Position numbers and translations under genes: made by a program. From NCBI GenBank assembly GCA_021731185.1, contig JAKFXW010000010.1, positions 1-12,865 of the forward strand: a stretch of 12,865 nucleotides of DNA, given 5' to 3'. The DNA is from Gallionellaceae bacterium (GTDB taxonomy: Bacteria; Pseudomonadota; Gammaproteobacteria; Burkholderiales; Gallionellaceae). This document shows positions 6,679-12,401 of the stretch, one piece after another. The notes below the pieces were generated by a model that saw only the letters and a program-made list of their open reading frames with translations, had not been told where the DNA came from and did not search any database. The first letter of the stretch is position 1. Each line of letters opens with the position of its first letter.

Positions 6679-7296
6679 ATGTCTTCCCACTCCGCTCCAT
6701 TTTCTACATTGTCCCCTTGTGGGGCATCCTCACTGCCAGCAATTGCTAAGACTACGCGCCTGGTGATCTTTGACGTAGATGGCGTGATGACCGATGGAGG
6801 ATTATATTTATCCGACTCCGGCGAGGAATTTAAACGCTTTAACACGCTGGATGGTCACGGTCTGAAAATGCTGCACGCCTCGGGCGTGGAGCTGGCTATC
6901 ATCACGGGGCGTACTTCGCGCTGCGTTGAGTTGCGCGCAAAAAATCTCGGCATCACACATTTGCATCAAGGCGTGCATGACAAGCTGGGGGCTGCGCGCA
7001 CACTACTGAAAAAACTAAAGCTGCCCGAAAGTGCAGCAGCTTTTATGGGCGATGATGTGATCGATCTGCCCGCCATGCTGCATGTGGGGCTGGCCATCAG
7101 CGTCCCCCATGCCCCGCTGGTAGTGCGTGAAAACTCGCACTATGTCACGCAACGACAAGCTGGGCACGGCGCGGTGCGAGAATTGTGTGAACTGCTGATG
7201 CACACCCAAGGCACATTGCAAGCGCAGCTGTCTCCCTACTTGGGTGCTTCTTTAGTCAGTCACGACCCTGCTGCCAATAATCTGGTTGCGCCCTAA
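6679..7296 (+). CDS. kdsC: 3-deoxy-D-manno-octulosonate-8-phosphate phosphatase
   Basis: A HAD-superfamily phosphatase (C0 type, lacking a large cap, tetrameric in relatives) that removes the phosphate from Kdo-8-P. Motif I is FDVDGVMTDG (nucleophile D32, acid/base D34). Motif II is ITGRTS (T76, R78). Motif III lysine is K102 in GVHDKLGA. Motif IV is GDDVIDLP (D125, D126). The conserved LDGHGLKML segment follows motif I. At 205 residues it is longer than E. coli KdsC (188). About 24 unconserved residues precede TTRLVIFDVDG, and about 25 follow the domain (SPYLGASLVSHDPAANNLVAP). The Shine-Dalgarno AAGGG at 6666-6670 is 8 nt before the ATG, overlapping the kdsD stop. The N-terminal extension contains the 18-nt sequence repeated inverted in the lptA leader. 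Confidence 0.96.
   Translation: MSSHSAPFSTLSPCGASSLPAIAKTTRLVIFDVDGVMTDGGLYLSDSGEEFKRFNTLDGHGLKMLHASGVELAIITGRTSRCVELRAKNLGITHLHQGVHDKLGAARTLLKKLKLPESAAAFMGDDVIDLPAMLHVGLAISVPHAPLVVRENSHYVTQRQAGHGAVRELCELLMHTQGTLQAQLSPYLGASLVSHDPAANNLVAP
6706..6723 (+). repeat. Copy A of an 18-nt inverted duplication (partner 8072-8089)
   Basis: ACATTGTCCCCTTGTGGG at 6706-6723 is the exact reverse complement of 8072-8089. It encodes part of the unconserved KdsC N-terminal extension (about residues 10-15). With one more G (6724) it contains a self-complementary CCCC-TTGT-GGGG hairpin at 6713-6724. Confidence 0.8.
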
Positions 7297-7303
7297 GTAC
7301 GCC

Positions 7304-7894
7304 ATGCCACGCTTTCGCATCAACCGACGACTACGCGCTTGGCTGATTTTGCTGCCAGCACTGCTTTTACTGGCAGTAGTTTATTGGGTTAGCGTAACCG
7401 TCGAACTGCCATCGCAAAAAGTAAGTGGTAAACAGCGGCATGATCCAGATTTTTTCGTCGAGAATTTTTCTGTTACCACTTTGACTGAACAAGGCATACC
7501 GCGCTTCACCATGTCCGCCGCCAAAATGCTGCACTACCCAGATGATGACAGCACACATCTTGAAACCATCCAATTAGCCAGCGTGCAACCTGACCGCCCA
7601 ACGCTACGCATTTTTGCCCTTAACGGAACCCTATCGGACAAGGGTGAAGAGGTTTTTTTACGCGACCATGTGCAAATTATTCGAGAAGACCCTGACAAAC
7701 AAAGTGATATGAAATTCACGACCACTTTCCTGCATGTTATTCCCGATTTGAATATTGCAAAAACCGATCAAGCCGTCACCCTGATAGATGGCAATAACAC
7801 TGTGCATGCAGTTGGCATGGTGCTAGACCATAGTGCGCGCACGATCAATCTACTGAATCTAGTGAGAAGCGAATATGCGCCTGTTAAAAAATAA
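7304..7894 (+). CDS. lptC: LPS export ABC transporter periplasmic protein LptC
   Basis: A bitopic inner-membrane protein that passes lipopolysaccharide from the LptB2FG transporter to LptA in the periplasm. It has 196 residues against 191 in E. coli. A basic N-terminus (MPRFRINRRLRAW) is followed by one transmembrane helix at about 13-32. The beta-jellyroll domain follows: FFVENFSVTTLTEQGIPRFTMSAAKMLHYPDDDSTHLE, then VFLRDHVQIIRE and HAVGMVLDHSARTINLLNLVRSEY, all characteristic of LptC. I chose the ATG at 7304, 7 bp after the kdsC stop. A TTG at 7286 would add six residues and overlap kdsC; no strong ribosome site separates the two. It is followed by an abnormally long 411-bp gap before lptA. 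Confidence 0.93.
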   Translation: MPRFRINRRLRAWLILLPALLLLAVVYWVSVTVELPSQKVSGKQRHDPDFFVENFSVTTLTEQGIPRFTMSAAKMLHYPDDDSTHLETIQLASVQPDRPTLRIFALNGTLSDKGEEVFLRDHVQIIREDPDKQSDMKFTTTFLHVIPDLNIAKTDQAVTLIDGNNTVHAVGMVLDHSARTINLLNLVRSEYAPVKK

Positions 7895-7985
7895 ACATCG
7901 CCCTTATACTGTGTTGTTCACACCTTCAGGTGCGAGAACCTCTGCGAGGCAAAAAATGTTTCCTTAATATGACACTCTATATACT

Positions 7986-8006
7986 GCGTACAATATATCT
8001 GTACGC
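7986..8006. promoter_or_regulatory. Operator-like 7-7-7 dyad upstream of lptA
   Basis: GCGTACA (7986-7992) and TGTACGC (8000-8006) are perfect inverted repeats with a 7-bp AT spacer (ATATATC). This 21-bp arrangement is typical of a dimeric regulator site. TATAAT lies at 8018-8023, 11 bp downstream, so the dyad would cover the -35 area of any promoter there. No good -35 hexamer is seen (ATATCT at 17 bp). Regulator unknown. Confidence 0.4.
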
Positions 8007-8026
8007 CGCGTTTTGTTTATAATTTA

Positions 8027-8115
8027 TAACCAGCCATTAGGTTGTCGTTAACCAGCGGTTTGTGTCACCGTCCCACAAGGGGACAATGTCTTTGGGTGAC
8101 TTAGCCGAATGGCTA
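8027..8115 (+). repeat. Hairpin unit 1 of the lptA leader array
   Basis: It opens with TAACCAGCCATTAGGTTGTC, matching the left arm of units 2 and 3, and closes with TTAGCCGAATGGCTA. AGCCAT (8032-8037) pairs with ATGGCT (8109-8114). It is longer than its relatives because its centre holds extra nested dyads: AACC-AGC-GGTT (8050-8060), GTCACC/GGTGAC (8064-8069 with 8095-8100) and GTCCC/GGGAC around 8070-8084. The central part carries the 18-nt match to kdsC. Confidence 0.55.
8072..8089 (+). repeat. Copy B of an 18-nt inverted duplication (partner 6706-6723)
   Basis: CCCACAAGGGGACAATGT at 8072-8089 is the exact reverse complement of bases 6706-6723 in kdsC. Identity stops at both ends (flanks differ), so this is a short isolated match. 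On a kdsC-lptC-lptA transcript the two could form an 18-bp duplex. Confidence 0.8.
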
Positions 8116-8137
8116 TGCAAAACCTTTTGCTGAGTTA

Positions 8138-8185
8138 TAACCAGCCACTTGGTTGTCGTCCTTTGACAACCTAGTGGAATGGTTA
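8138..8185 (+). repeat. Hairpin unit 2 of the lptA leader array
   Basis: A 48-nt near-perfect hairpin. TAACCA (8138-8143) pairs with TGGTTA (8180-8185), CCACT (8145-8149) with AGTGG (8173-8177), and GGTTGTC (8151-8157) with GACAACC (8165-8171). That is 18 pairs, one T-T mismatch, a 1/2-nt internal loop and a 7-nt apical loop GTCCTTT. Confidence 0.7.
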
Positions 8186-8209
8186 GTAGTTTCATCAGTC
8201 AGATAGCTA

Positions 8210-8257
8210 TAACCAACCACTTGGCAACCGTCTTCTGGTTGCTTAGTGGGATGGCTA
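8210..8257 (+). repeat. Hairpin unit 3 of the lptA leader array
   Basis: A 48-nt hairpin exactly 72 bp after unit 2, with the same geometry. TAACCA (8210-8215) pairs with TGGCTA (8252-8257; one A-C mismatch), CCACT (8217-8221) with AGTGG (8245-8249), then T-T and G-T, then GCAACC (8224-8229) with GGTTGC (8237-8242). The apical loop is GTCTTCT. The inner stem differs in sequence from unit 2 but keeps its pairing. Confidence 0.7.
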
Positions 8258-8305
8258 GTTGTTTCACCAGTAGTTATATCAGTTGCTTCATCAGAATTTT
8301 TAAAC

Positions 8306-8881
8306 ATGATATTTGCCGCCCCGTTACTCATGCTCGCCCTGACACTGCTTAGCTCAACCAGCCATGCAGAACGTACTGATCGCGAGCAGCCCATGCGTTT
8401 GGAAGCCGATCAACTCAGCATTGACGATGCCAACAAGATCAGCGTTTTCACAGGCGATGTGAAACTCACGCAGGGTACACTCGTCATACACGCCAACAAA
8501 ATTGTGGTCACGCAAATCGAAGCTAATTTTAAGCGCGGCGTGGCCACTGGGCAACCTGCCAGCTTCCGACAAAAACGCGATGGGCTGAACGAGTATGCAG
8601 AAGGCTATGCTGAGCGTGTGGAATATGACAGCAAACATGCCACGATGAATTTGTTTGGTCAGGCGCGCATTAAGCGCGGCGGAGATGAAGTCAGTGGTGA
8701 CCATATTATTTACAACTCTGAAACAGGCGTGTTTCAAGCGATAGGCAATGGCGCACCCAATGAACCGGGCAGGGGTCGTGTACATGCTGTTATCCAGCCT
8801 GAAAATAAATCTACCCAGAATAAATCTACCCCAGATAAATCTACTCTGGATAAATCTACCCCGGCCAAGGAAAGTAGATGA
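8306..8881 (+). CDS. lptA: LPS transport periplasmic bridge protein LptA
   Basis: A periplasmic OstA-type beta-jellyroll protein that oligomerises into the bridge carrying lipopolysaccharide from LptC to LptD. It has 191 residues (E. coli 185). The signal peptide is MIFAAPLLMLALTLLSSTSHA with cleavage after A21. The domain follows: PMRLEADQLSIDDANKISVFTGDVKLTQGTLVIHANKIVV, then GYAERVEYDSKHATMNLFGQARIKRGGDEVSGDHIIYNSETGVFQA, all diagnostic of LptA. The frame is open to an ATG at 8246, but that lies inside hairpin unit 3; 8306 puts the hydrophobic segment at the N-terminus. The n-region has no Lys or Arg, and no ribosome site is visible. The C-terminus (167-186) is four repeats of [ND]KST[QPL]. 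The stop overlaps the lptB start by 4 bases. Confidence 0.93.
   Translation: MIFAAPLLMLALTLLSSTSHAERTDREQPMRLEADQLSIDDANKISVFTGDVKLTQGTLVIHANKIVVTQIEANFKRGVATGQPASFRQKRDGLNEYAEGYAERVEYDSKHATMNLFGQARIKRGGDEVSGDHIIYNSETGVFQAIGNGAPNEPGRGRVHAVIQPENKSTQNKSTPDKSTLDKSTPAKESR
8804..8863 (+). repeat. Four tandem 15-bp repeats in the 3' end of lptA
   Basis: The unit is approximately AATAAATCTACCCAG, four times, encoding NKSTQ-NKSTP-DKSTL-DKSTP. The period is a multiple of three, so changes in copy number would lengthen or shorten the hydrophilic LptA tail without a frameshift. Confidence 0.85.
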
Positions 8882-9600
8882 GTGAATTGCGCGCCGTATC
8901 ACTGAAAAAACGCTATGGCACACGCACCGTAGTACAAGATGCTTCGCTGTTTGTACAAAGCGGCGAGGTAGTCGGCCTACTGGGGCCGAATGGTGCAGGT
9001 AAAACAACCTGTTTTTACATGATGGTGGGACTCGTCGCAGCAGATGGCGGCGATATTTTCATCGACCAAACCAATGTCACACATGAACCTATTCATCGCC
9101 GCTCGCGCCTGGGGCTGGGTTATCTACCACAGGAAGCATCCATTTTTCGCCGCCTGAGCGTCTCGCAAAATATAGCAGCAGTATTGGAGTTGCAAGGCTA
9201 CAAGCAGCATGAAATTCAAACTCGACTGGACCAATTACTGGATGATTTACACATCGCGCATATCCGCAGCAACCCTGCTTTAAGCCTGTCTGGCGGCGAA
9301 CGCAGGCGTGTAGAAATCGCCCGCGCGCTGGCCTCCAATCCGCGCTTTATATTATTGGATGAGCCCTTCGCCGGGGTTGATCCGATCGCGGTGATTGATA
9401 TACAAAAAATTATAGGCTTCCTCAAGGAACGCAACATCGGTGTGCTGATTACCGACCACAATGTGCGTGAAACTTTAGGCATTTGCGACCGCGCTTACAT
9501 CATCAATGCTGGTTCAGTAATGGCCGAAGGAAAGCCTGACGAAATCATCTATAATGAGAGTGTGCGAAAAGTTTATCTGGGTGAACATTTTAAACTTTAA
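8878..9600 (+). CDS. lptB: LPS export ABC transporter ATP-binding protein LptB
   Basis: The cytoplasmic ATPase of the LptB2FG complex, which powers extraction of lipopolysaccharide from the inner membrane. It has 240 residues, close to E. coli (241). Walker A is GPNGAGKTT at 36-44. The Q-loop is at Q85 in GYLPQEASIFRRLSV, the LptB hallmark. The signature is LSGGE at 137-141, Walker B FILLDEPFAGVDPIAV has E162, and the switch His is H194 in ITDHNVRETL. The C-terminal ending EKVYLGEHF-type motif is seen as RKVYLGEHFKL. The ATG overlaps the lptA stop (ATGA), with AAGGAA at 8868-8873 as ribosome site. LptF and LptG are not encoded here, as is usual. A mobile element begins 8 bp after the stop codon. 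Confidence 0.98.
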   Translation: MSELRAVSLKKRYGTRTVVQDASLFVQSGEVVGLLGPNGAGKTTCFYMMVGLVAADGGDIFIDQTNVTHEPIHRRSRLGLGYLPQEASIFRRLSVSQNIAAVLELQGYKQHEIQTRLDQLLDDLHIAHIRSNPALSLSGGERRRVEIARALASNPRFILLDEPFAGVDPIAVIDIQKIIGFLKERNIGVLITDHNVRETLGICDRAYIINAGSVMAEGKPDEIIYNESVRKVYLGEHFKL

Positions 9601-9604
9601 TTAT

Positions 9605-9828
9605 TTAGGGAAGCACTGATTTAATCCTCCATGAGCCGCGTTGCAGACCAAATTGTGATGATCGCAAGGCGCATCCCGAAGGCCAGGGGCCATTCTCCCT
9701 GGCGAGGGGTGCAACACAGCGCGCGCGCGATTTGGTCGCAACCCATACGGGACATGGCTTTACGGGCGGCCTGCATTGTCGCAAAGCCGATGTCGCGGCC
9801 ATGTGGGATTAAATCAGTGCTTCCTTAG
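9605..9828. mobile_element. IS5-type MITE with TTAG target duplication
   Basis: The element spans 9609-9824 (216 bp), flanked by TTAG on both sides (9605-9608 and 9825-9828). The left end GGAAGCACTGATTTAATCC is repeated inverted and perfectly for 19 bp at 9806-9824. The similarity continues imperfectly to about 30 bp (CATGAGCCGCG versus CATGGCCGCG). Inner dyads add to it: GTTGCAGACCAAAT on the left against ATTTGGTCGCAAC on the right, and a central hairpin GCCAGGG/CCCTGGC (9682-9688 with 9697-9703). GGAAG-type termini and a YTAR 4-bp duplication are the known marks of the IS5 group. There is no transposase, so it would move only with help from a full copy elsewhere. Removing it leaves 23 bp between lptB and rpoN. 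Confidence 0.88.
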
Positions 9829-9843
9829 CTAAATTTTCTGACC

Positions 9844-11445
9844 ATGAAGCCATCCCTACAACTCAAGCAATCTCAGCAGCTGACGCTCACCCCGCAGCTG
9901 CAACAATCTATACGTCTGCTGCAGCTTTCCACGCTGGAAATTCATCGCGAAGTCATGCGCCTGCTGGATGAAAATCCTCTTTTAGAGCGAATGGATGAAC
10001 ATGCCACGCATCCAGATACAAACAACCTCACCGTAGATAACTCTGAACAAAATCACCGCGTGCAAGACAACACACTGCAACATACGGCAGATGAGTGGGC
10101 TAAAGAAAATAATTCGCAAAACGGCTCACTCAATCATTTGCCGAACAATGATTCCCACAGTGCTGATTCCAGCCACGATCAAGCGCGCACTGAAGATGCC
10201 TATGGCGACGAATCTACCCCTGGAAGCTCTTACACTGCCGAACCAGTCCATGCCGATCCAGATAGCGAAAATTCACCGCGCGAAGATTGGGCCGAGCCTT
10301 CTTTTTCCAGTGGCAATGCTGCCGATGATGGGCAAGAATCTCGCGCCGATATTGCGGCGGACACCCCCAGCCTGCGCGAACATCTGATCTGGCAATTAAA
10401 CATGAGTCAGCTTGATGCACGGGATCGAGAAATTGTCGGGCTATTGATTGATGCGCTGGATGACAACGGTTATCTGTCGGTATCGCTCGAAGAAATTCTG
10501 GAGCTACTGCCCACGCAGCTTGAAATAACGCTGGATGATCTGGAAACTGCGCTGGTGCAATTGCAGCATCTGGATGGACCCGGCATCGCTGCACGCACGC
10601 TAAGCGAATGTCTGGCACTACAGATTAAAGCCTTGCCGGAAGACACGCCTTGTCGCGATGTTGCCCTGCGTCTGGTGCTGCAACACCTAAATCTATTGGC
10701 CGCGCATGATTTCACCAAACTGAAAAAAGTACTACATTGTGACGATGCTACCTTGCGTGCGGCACAAGCATTGATCGTGCAACTTAATCCCAAGCCGGGT
10801 GCTGAGTTTGCACAACGTGCAGCAGACTATGTCGTACCAGATGTAGTAATTGAGCGCCGTGCAGGCAGCTGGCGCGCACGACTTAACCGGGAAGCCGTGC
10901 CACGCCTGCGTGTTAACCAGATGTACGCCAACATCCTGCAAAACCGGAATGAACAGAACGCCCAGCAACTGGCCGGGCAGTTACAGGAAGCGCGCTGGTT
11001 TATCAAAACCCTGCAGCAGCGCTTCGACACTATTTTGCGTGTTTCACAAGCCATAGTTGAGCGGCAACACCATTTCTTTGAGCACGGCGAAATCGCCATG
11101 CGCCCACTGATATTGCGCGAAATAGCCGAGCAACTGGAATTGCATGAATCCACTATTTCACGTGTAACCACACAAAAATACATGCGCACGCCGCGCGGCA
11201 TTTATGAGCTTAAATATTTCTTTTGCAGCGGCGTAGCGACAGAGGCAGGCGGCACCTGTTCCTCCACCGCCATTCGTGCGCTGATTAAACAACTGGTCGA
11301 TCAAGAAGACGCGCGGCATCCGCTGACTGATAGCCGCATGTCCGGCATACTAGGCGAGCAAGGCATACTGGTTGCCCGGCGCACCGTAGCAAAGTACCGG
11401 GATCTTTTAAACATACTACCTGTCAATCTACGTAAGACCCTTTAA
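9844..11445 (+). CDS. rpoN: RNA polymerase sigma-54 factor RpoN
   Basis: The alternative sigma factor for -24/-12 promoters, which needs AAA+ activators to open DNA. It has 533 residues. Region I is Gln/Leu-rich (MKPSLQLKQSQQLTLTPQLQQSIRLLQLSTLEI, about 1-50). Region II is a long acidic, low-complexity linker (about 55-180) rich in Asp, Glu, Asn and Ser. Region III includes the core-binding domain (from about 180: SLREHLIWQLNMSQL). The helix-turn-helix is about 424-445 (LREIAEQLELHESTISRVT), followed by the conserved KYMRTPRGIYELKYFF. The RpoN box ARRTVAKYRD is at 511-520 (last residue Asp in place of the usual Glu). The protein is complete. No ribosome site is visible in GCTAAATTTTCTGACC before the ATG. 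Before the MITE inserted, the gene would have sat 23 bp behind lptB, close enough for coupling. Confidence 0.98.
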   Translation: MKPSLQLKQSQQLTLTPQLQQSIRLLQLSTLEIHREVMRLLDENPLLERMDEHATHPDTNNLTVDNSEQNHRVQDNTLQHTADEWAKENNSQNGSLNHLPNNDSHSADSSHDQARTEDAYGDESTPGSSYTAEPVHADPDSENSPREDWAEPSFSSGNAADDGQESRADIAADTPSLREHLIWQLNMSQLDARDREIVGLLIDALDDNGYLSVSLEEILELLPTQLEITLDDLETALVQLQHLDGPGIAARTLSECLALQIKALPEDTPCRDVALRLVLQHLNLLAAHDFTKLKKVLHCDDATLRAAQALIVQLNPKPGAEFAQRAADYVVPDVVIERRAGSWRARLNREAVPRLRVNQMYANILQNRNEQNAQQLAGQLQEARWFIKTLQQRFDTILRVSQAIVERQHHFFEHGEIAMRPLILREIAEQLELHESTISRVTTQKYMRTPRGIYELKYFFCSGVATEAGGTCSSTAIRALIKQLVDQEDARHPLTDSRMSGILGEQGILVARRTVAKYRDLLNILPVNLRKTL

Positions 11446-11469
11446 TCACGCATCACTAAGGAGTAAATC

Positions 11470-11793
11470 ATGAACCTCAATCTCAGCGGACACCACCTCG
11501 AAATCACCCCGGCTATACGCGAGCGCGTTATCACCAAACTCGGCAAAGTAAAACGTCATTTCGACAACGTCATTGATGTCAACGTCATACTCTCGGTTGA
11601 TAAACTCGTTCAAAAAGCCGAGGCCAATTTACACATAAGCGGCAAGACTATTTTTGTAGAAAGTGATGATGAAAATTTGTATGTTGCAATCGACAATCTG
11701 GTTGACAAACTGGATCGACAAATTATCAAACACAAGGAAAAAGTTCACGCGCGCCGCCATGAAAAACCCGGAGTGGATATTAATACAGATTAA
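11470..11793 (+). CDS. hpf: Ribosome hibernation promoting factor, short form (HPF/YhbH family)
   Basis: Binds the decoding centre of the 30S subunit in resting cells and helps form inactive ribosome dimers. It has 107 residues, matching the short HPF (E. coli 95) without the C-terminal dimerisation domain of long HPF. The sequence MNLNLSGHHLEITPAIRERVITKLGKVKRHFD, followed by AEANLHISGKTIFVESDDENLYVAIDNLVDKLDRQIIKHKEK, is the full beta-alpha-beta-beta-beta-alpha domain. It has the best Shine-Dalgarno sequence in the region, AAGGAG at 11458-11463, 6 nt before the ATG, suggesting strong translation. It lies 24 bp after rpoN, the conserved rpoN-hpf-ptsN order. Confidence 0.96.
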   Translation: MNLNLSGHHLEITPAIRERVITKLGKVKRHFDNVIDVNVILSVDKLVQKAEANLHISGKTIFVESDDENLYVAIDNLVDKLDRQIIKHKEKVHARRHEKPGVDINTD

Positions 11794-11808
11794 TAGTTAA
11801 CAAGATAT

Positions 11809-12264
11809 ATGAACCTGATCGGCAAAATATTATCGCCCGAGAATGTTATTTTAGACAACGAGTCCACCAGCAAGAAGCGTATTTTTGAACGTGTCGGATT
11901 GTTGTTTGAAAACTCCCAGAAAATCGCGCGCAGTCAGGTTTTCGACAGCCTGTTTGCCCGCGAAAAGCTGGGCTCAACGGGTTTGGGACATGGCGTAGCT
12001 ATTCCGCATGGTCGCATTAAAGGGCTGCGCGACGCGGTCACTGCTTTTGTAAAAACACAGACTCCTATTCCTTTTGATTCACCGGACGGGCAACCAGTTA
12101 ATCTTATTTTTATATTGCTGGTACCTGATCGTGCTACTGATCTACACTTGCAATTACTGGGCGAACTGGCGCAAATGTTCAGCGATGAAAATTTTCGAGA
12201 TCAGTTAAAAAACACGAATGATCCAACTGTTATTCATCAGCTATTCACACAATGGAAACCCTAA
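11809..12264 (+). CDS. ptsN: Nitrogen PTS EIIA component (EIIA-Ntr)
   Basis: The phosphoryl acceptor at the end of the nitrogen phosphotransferase system (PTS-Ntr). It signals to potassium transport and other targets rather than moving sugar. It has 151 residues, with a single fructose/mannitol-type EIIA domain. The phosphorylated His is H67 in GHGVAIPHGRIKG, and the second conserved His is H113 in TDLHLQLLGELAQMF. The start MNLIGKILSPENVIL is typical. Ribosome site poor (ACAAGATAT). It lies 15 bp after hpf and 137 bp before hprK; HPr kinase and EIIA-Ntr adjacent to rpoN is the normal proteobacterial arrangement. Confidence 0.97.
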   Translation: MNLIGKILSPENVILDNESTSKKRIFERVGLLFENSQKIARSQVFDSLFAREKLGSTGLGHGVAIPHGRIKGLRDAVTAFVKTQTPIPFDSPDGQPVNLIFILLVPDRATDLHLQLLGELAQMFSDENFRDQLKNTNDPTVIHQLFTQWKP

Positions 12265-12297
12265 GTCCAAGTTGCGACGGTAATTACATTAGTTACG

Positions 12298-12326
12298 TTA
12301 ATCGTGCTAGTTTTTCCCTGTACTAT
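12298..12326 (+). promoter_or_regulatory. Weak candidate promoter for hprK
   Basis: TTAATC (12298-12303) and TACTAT (12321-12326) are separated by exactly 17 bp inside the 137-bp ptsN-hprK gap. The -10 is good (5 of 6) and the -35 mediocre (3 of 6). The gap itself, unusual in this otherwise compact cluster, is the main reason to suspect a promoter. Confidence 0.3.
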
Positions 12327-12401
12327 CTGTGCGAAAACTGCCTTTGCGCCCTGCCCTCCTTGCGGTCGCCTGCGGCAACAAACCTGCAGGAAAAATAAAT
12401 C

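Larger units (their letters stand above)
7895..8305. other. 411-bp non-coding insertion-like region between lptC and lptA
   Basis: No gene is supported in this stretch. In order it contains: two small hairpins (CACCTTCAGGTG at 7921-7932; CCTC-TGC-GAGG at 7939-7949); a 7-bp dyad (7986-8006) followed by TATAAT (8018-8023); three related hairpin units sharing the outer arm TAACCA-n-CCAYT (8027-8115, 8138-8185, 8210-8257); a perfect palindromic hairpin GCAAAA-CC-TTTTGC at 8117-8130; and three copies of a GTTGTTTCATCAG-like sequence at 8186-8199, 8258-8271 and 8282-8294. The last copy ends 11 bp before the lptA start. lptC and lptA normally abut or overlap, so this is either an acquired repeat cluster or a structured leader for lptAB. 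Confidence 0.8.

Noticed and set aside
8027..8294. Possible CRISPR array from the repeated leader sequences
   Set aside because: Only two or three imperfect copies with unequal spacing (111 and 72 bp), repeats are whole hairpins with no unique spacers, and no cas genes are near.
8113..8394. Minus-strand 93-codon frame across the lptA leader, with an internal 24-residue repeat
   Set aside because: It overlaps the lptA signal sequence and simply reads through hairpin units 2 and 3. The protein repeat is the 72-bp DNA repeat seen in translation; no family resemblance or ribosome site.
12265..12401. Possible small gene or structured RNA in the ptsN-hprK gap
   Set aside because: No start with a ribosome site gives a convincing peptide, and the dyads (for example CCTGC/GCAGG near 12370-12391) are short and unremarkable.
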